Of a DNA stretch of 6,552 bases, positions 4,658 to 6,552 are shown in pieces. Position numbers and translations under genes: made by a program. The notes under the pieces are model-generated. The model made no database searches and had not been told where the DNA came from. It saw only the letters and a list, made by a program, of their open reading frames with translations. This DNA comes from Coriobacteriales bacterium (GTDB taxonomy: Bacteria > Actinomycetota > Coriobacteriia > Coriobacteriales > UBA8131). The DNA lies in assembly GCA_031282085.1 (NCBI GenBank), contig JAITEK010000070.1:1-6552 (forward strand), in the 5' to 3' direction. How positions within the stretch are numbered: position 1 is the first letter of the stretch; each line of letters opens with the position of its first letter.

Positions 4658-6552
4658 GTGAGCGATATGCAACGTGTTTTCGCCTTTGGCAAGGATGCCC
4701 AGGGCAACAATGTCACCGAAGGCAACAAGGATATGAAGGCCACGCTTGGCGGCAAGGGCGCAAACCTCGCCGAAATGGCGCAGGTGGGCCTGCCAGTACC
4801 GCCCGGCTTTACCATCTCCTGTCAGACCTGTATGGACTATTACCGCAACGGCAACCAGTTCCCCGACGGGGCACTCGAGGAGATACAGCGCTACCGGCTC
4901 GACCTCGAGCAGCGCATCGGCAAACGCATCGGCGACGCCCACGACCCCCTGCTCGTAAGCGTGCGCTCCGGCGCGCCCTTCTCCATGCCCGGTATGATGG
5001 ACACTGTTTTGAACCTCGGCCTCAACGACCAGTCCATCCAGGGCCTCATCACCCAGACGGGCAACCCGCGCTTTGCCTGGGACAGCTACCGCCGTTTCAT
5101 CCAGATGTTCTCCAAGGTCGTTATGGATGTTGACGGGGACCTGTTCGAGAACGCGATAACCTCCCGCAAGATAACCCGCGGCGTCAAGGGCGACAACGAG
5201 CTCTCCGCTGAGGACCTTGAGGCACTGGTCGGTGAGTTCAAGGCGATCTTCGCGACCAGCGTCTCTGCCGAGGAATACCCCGAGCTTGTTGTTGATGGGG
5301 TGGTGCAGTTCCCGCAGGACCCGGATGTGCAGCTCAACCTCGCTATCCGCGCGGTCTTTGGCAGCTGGATGAACGACCGGGCGCAGCTCTACCGCCGCCA
5401 GAACAAGATCTCCGACGAGCTGGGCACAGCGGTCAACGTGCAGTCGATGGTCTTTGGCAACAAGGGCGACACCTCGGCTACGGGTGTGGCCTTTACGCGC
5501 AACCCCGCCACTGGCGAGAACGAGTTCTACGGCGACTACCTCGTAAACGCCCAGGGTGAGGATGTCGTCGCGGGCATTCGCAACACCTCGCCCATCTCCG
5601 AGCTCAAAGACGTCGACGGGCTGCAGGACGCAGGCCGAGAGCTTGAGGAAGTCTTCAAGATACTTGAGAATCACTACCGCGATATGTGCGACATCGAGTT
5701 CACCATCGAGCAGGGCAAGCTCTGGATGCTCCAGACCCGCGTGGGCAAGCGTACGGCGCAGGCGGCGCTGCACATCGCCATCTCGATGGTTGAGGAGGGG
5801 CTTATCTCCAAGGAGGAGGCCGTGCTGCGCGTCGACCCGGCCCAGCTCGACCAGTTGCTCCACCCGCAGTTCGACAAGACCGTGAGCTACGACGTTGTCG
5901 CTAAGGGGCTTAACGCCTCGCCGGGTGCGGCCGTAGGCGAGGCCGTGTTCTCCGCTGCCGACGCAGTGAGTGCCGCTGAGCAGGGCCGCAAATGCGTGCT
6001 CGTGCGCTGGGAGACCAACCCCGATGACCTCGCTGGCATGGTGGCTGCCGAGGGTATCCTCACGAGCCACGGCGGCAAAACCTCGCACGCTGCCGTCATC
6101 GCGCGCGGCATGGGCACCCCCTGCGTCTGCGGCGCCGAGGCGCTCAGGATAGACGCGGAGGCCAAACAGGCCGCCATCGCAGGTACGAGCATCGTCATCA
6201 AAGAAGGCGACCTCATCTCCATCGACGGCACCTCCGGCATACTCGTACTCGGTGCGGTCGACCTGGTGCTGCCCGAGCTTTCCGGCGATTTGGACACCAT
6301 CCTCGAGTGGGCCGACGCGTTTCGCACGCTCGGTGTGCGCGCCAACGCCGACAACCCCGCCGACGCGCAGCTCTCGCGCGACTTCGGCGCGGCGGGCATA
6401 GGGCTTTGCCGCACGGAGCATATGTTCCTCGGTGACCGCAAGGCCATCATCCAGAGCTTTATCCTCACCGACGACCCGGCAGTGCGCGAGAAGGCCCTCG
6501 ACGATTTGCTCGCCGTACAGACCGAGGACTTCTACGGCATGTTCAAGGCCAT
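4658..6552 (+). CDS. ppdK: Pyruvate, phosphate dikinase, 3' end cut by the window
   Basis: PPDK catalyses ATP + pyruvate + phosphate to AMP + PEP + PPi, reversibly, in the cytoplasm. 631 codons are present and the frame is open to the last base. Full-length enzymes have about 875-900 residues, so roughly the last quarter is missing. The N-terminal nucleotide-binding part shows LGGKGANLAEM (30-40), SVRSGAPFSMPGMMDTVLNL (101-120), GTAVNVQSMVFGN (256-268), TGVAFTRNP (275-283) and WMLQTRVGKRTAQAA (356-370). The phosphohistidine domain has HGGKTSHAAVIARGMG (471-486) with catalytic His477; Thr475, two residues earlier, is the site targeted by the regulatory protein. The start of the PEP/pyruvate barrel contains GLCRTEHMF (582-590), whose Arg585 should bind the PEP phosphate. 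The GTG start is chosen on the ribosome site five bases upstream. The regulatory protein gene lies just before it on the same strand, a standard arrangement. PEP synthase is excluded by the TSHAA context and overall match. Confidence 0.97.
   Translation, partial: MSDMQRVFAFGKDAQGNNVTEGNKDMKATLGGKGANLAEMAQVGLPVPPGFTISCQTCMDYYRNGNQFPDGALEEIQRYRLDLEQRIGKRIGDAHDPLLVSVRSGAPFSMPGMMDTVLNLGLNDQSIQGLITQTGNPRFAWDSYRRFIQMFSKVVMDVDGDLFENAITSRKITRGVKGDNELSAEDLEALVGEFKAIFATSVSAEEYPELVVDGVVQFPQDPDVQLNLAIRAVFGSWMNDRAQLYRRQNKISDELGTAVNVQSMVFGNKGDTSATGVAFTRNPATGENEFYGDYLVNAQGEDVVAGIRNTSPISELKDVDGLQDAGRELEEVFKILENHYRDMCDIEFTIEQGKLWMLQTRVGKRTAQAALHIAISMVEEGLISKEEAVLRVDPAQLDQLLHPQFDKTVSYDVVAKGLNASPGAAVGEAVFSAADAVSAAEQGRKCVLVRWETNPDDLAGMVAAEGILTSHGGKTSHAAVIARGMGTPCVCGAEALRIDAEAKQAAIAGTSIVIKEGDLISIDGTSGILVLGAVDLVLPELSGDLDTILEWADAFRTLGVRANADNPADAQLSRDFGAAGIGLCRTEHMFLGDRKAIIQSFILTDDPAVREKALDDLLAVQTEDFYGMFKA

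Noticed and set aside
4537..5133. 198-codon plus-strand frame overlapping the PPDK start, considered as a leader peptide or small gene
   Set aside because: It has no ribosome site, runs for 476 bases inside PPDK in a different frame, and the product is Arg/Pro-rich without motifs.
4514..6421. 635-codon open frame on the minus strand, fully antisense to PPDK
   Set aside because: The plus strand encodes an unmistakable PPDK throughout. The antisense product is low-complexity Val/Leu/Ala/Gly/Asp sequence with no family motif. Long antisense frames are expected opposite GC-rich genes with strong codon bias.

Overview
The window looks like chromosomal DNA of a high-GC, anaerobic actinobacterium, most likely of the class Coriobacteriia (Eggerthella/Gordonibacter/Slackia-like). 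This is inferred from three things. The first is a Tat-exported, lipoprotein-anchored FAD-dependent reductase, a type that is strongly amplified in that group. The second is a pyruvate phosphate dikinase with its regulatory protein. The third is a fragment of a NimA-like flavin protein. I assign the group from family knowledge only, and the genus is not determined.

Layout. Bases 1-166 hold no gene I can call, but contain a very AT-rich stretch with a perfect 9-bp-arm inverted repeat, a repeated 9-mer and promoter-like elements. A plus-strand AAA ATPase with a C-terminal DUF4143 region follows (167-1393); its base composition is visibly poorer in G+C than the rest. Next comes a short plus-strand remnant of a pyridoxamine-5'-phosphate-oxidase/NimA-like gene (1432-1665), which has lost its 3' half, and then a strong hairpin terminator (1707-1733). 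On the minus strand, 3487-1757 encodes the Tat lipoprotein flavoprotein reductase. A 121-bp divergent intergenic region (3488-3608) carries promoter candidates facing both ways and a small palindrome. Plus-strand genes then encode the PPDK regulatory protein (3609-4511) and pyruvate, phosphate dikinase (from 4658, running off the window end after 631 codons, roughly 70% of the usual length).

How the genes work together. The clear functional unit is the last pair. PPDK interconverts pyruvate and phosphoenolpyruvate using ATP, phosphate, AMP and PPi, and the upstream protein is the bifunctional kinase/phosphorylase that switches PPDK off and on by modifying a threonine two residues before the catalytic histidine. 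Both that threonine (Thr475) and the histidine (His477) are visible here. The reductase is a stand-alone respiratory-type flavoprotein outside the membrane with an unknown substrate. Its substrate region lacks the arginine expected of a classical fumarate reductase. The ATPase and the broken Nim-like gene look like a small accessory insert next to core metabolism. I found no CRISPR array, tRNA, rRNA or insertion sequence, and nothing that clearly constitutes a new multi-gene system. The items most worth a second look are the orphan reductase's active site, the AT-rich palindromic region before the ATPase, and the palindrome between the divergent genes.
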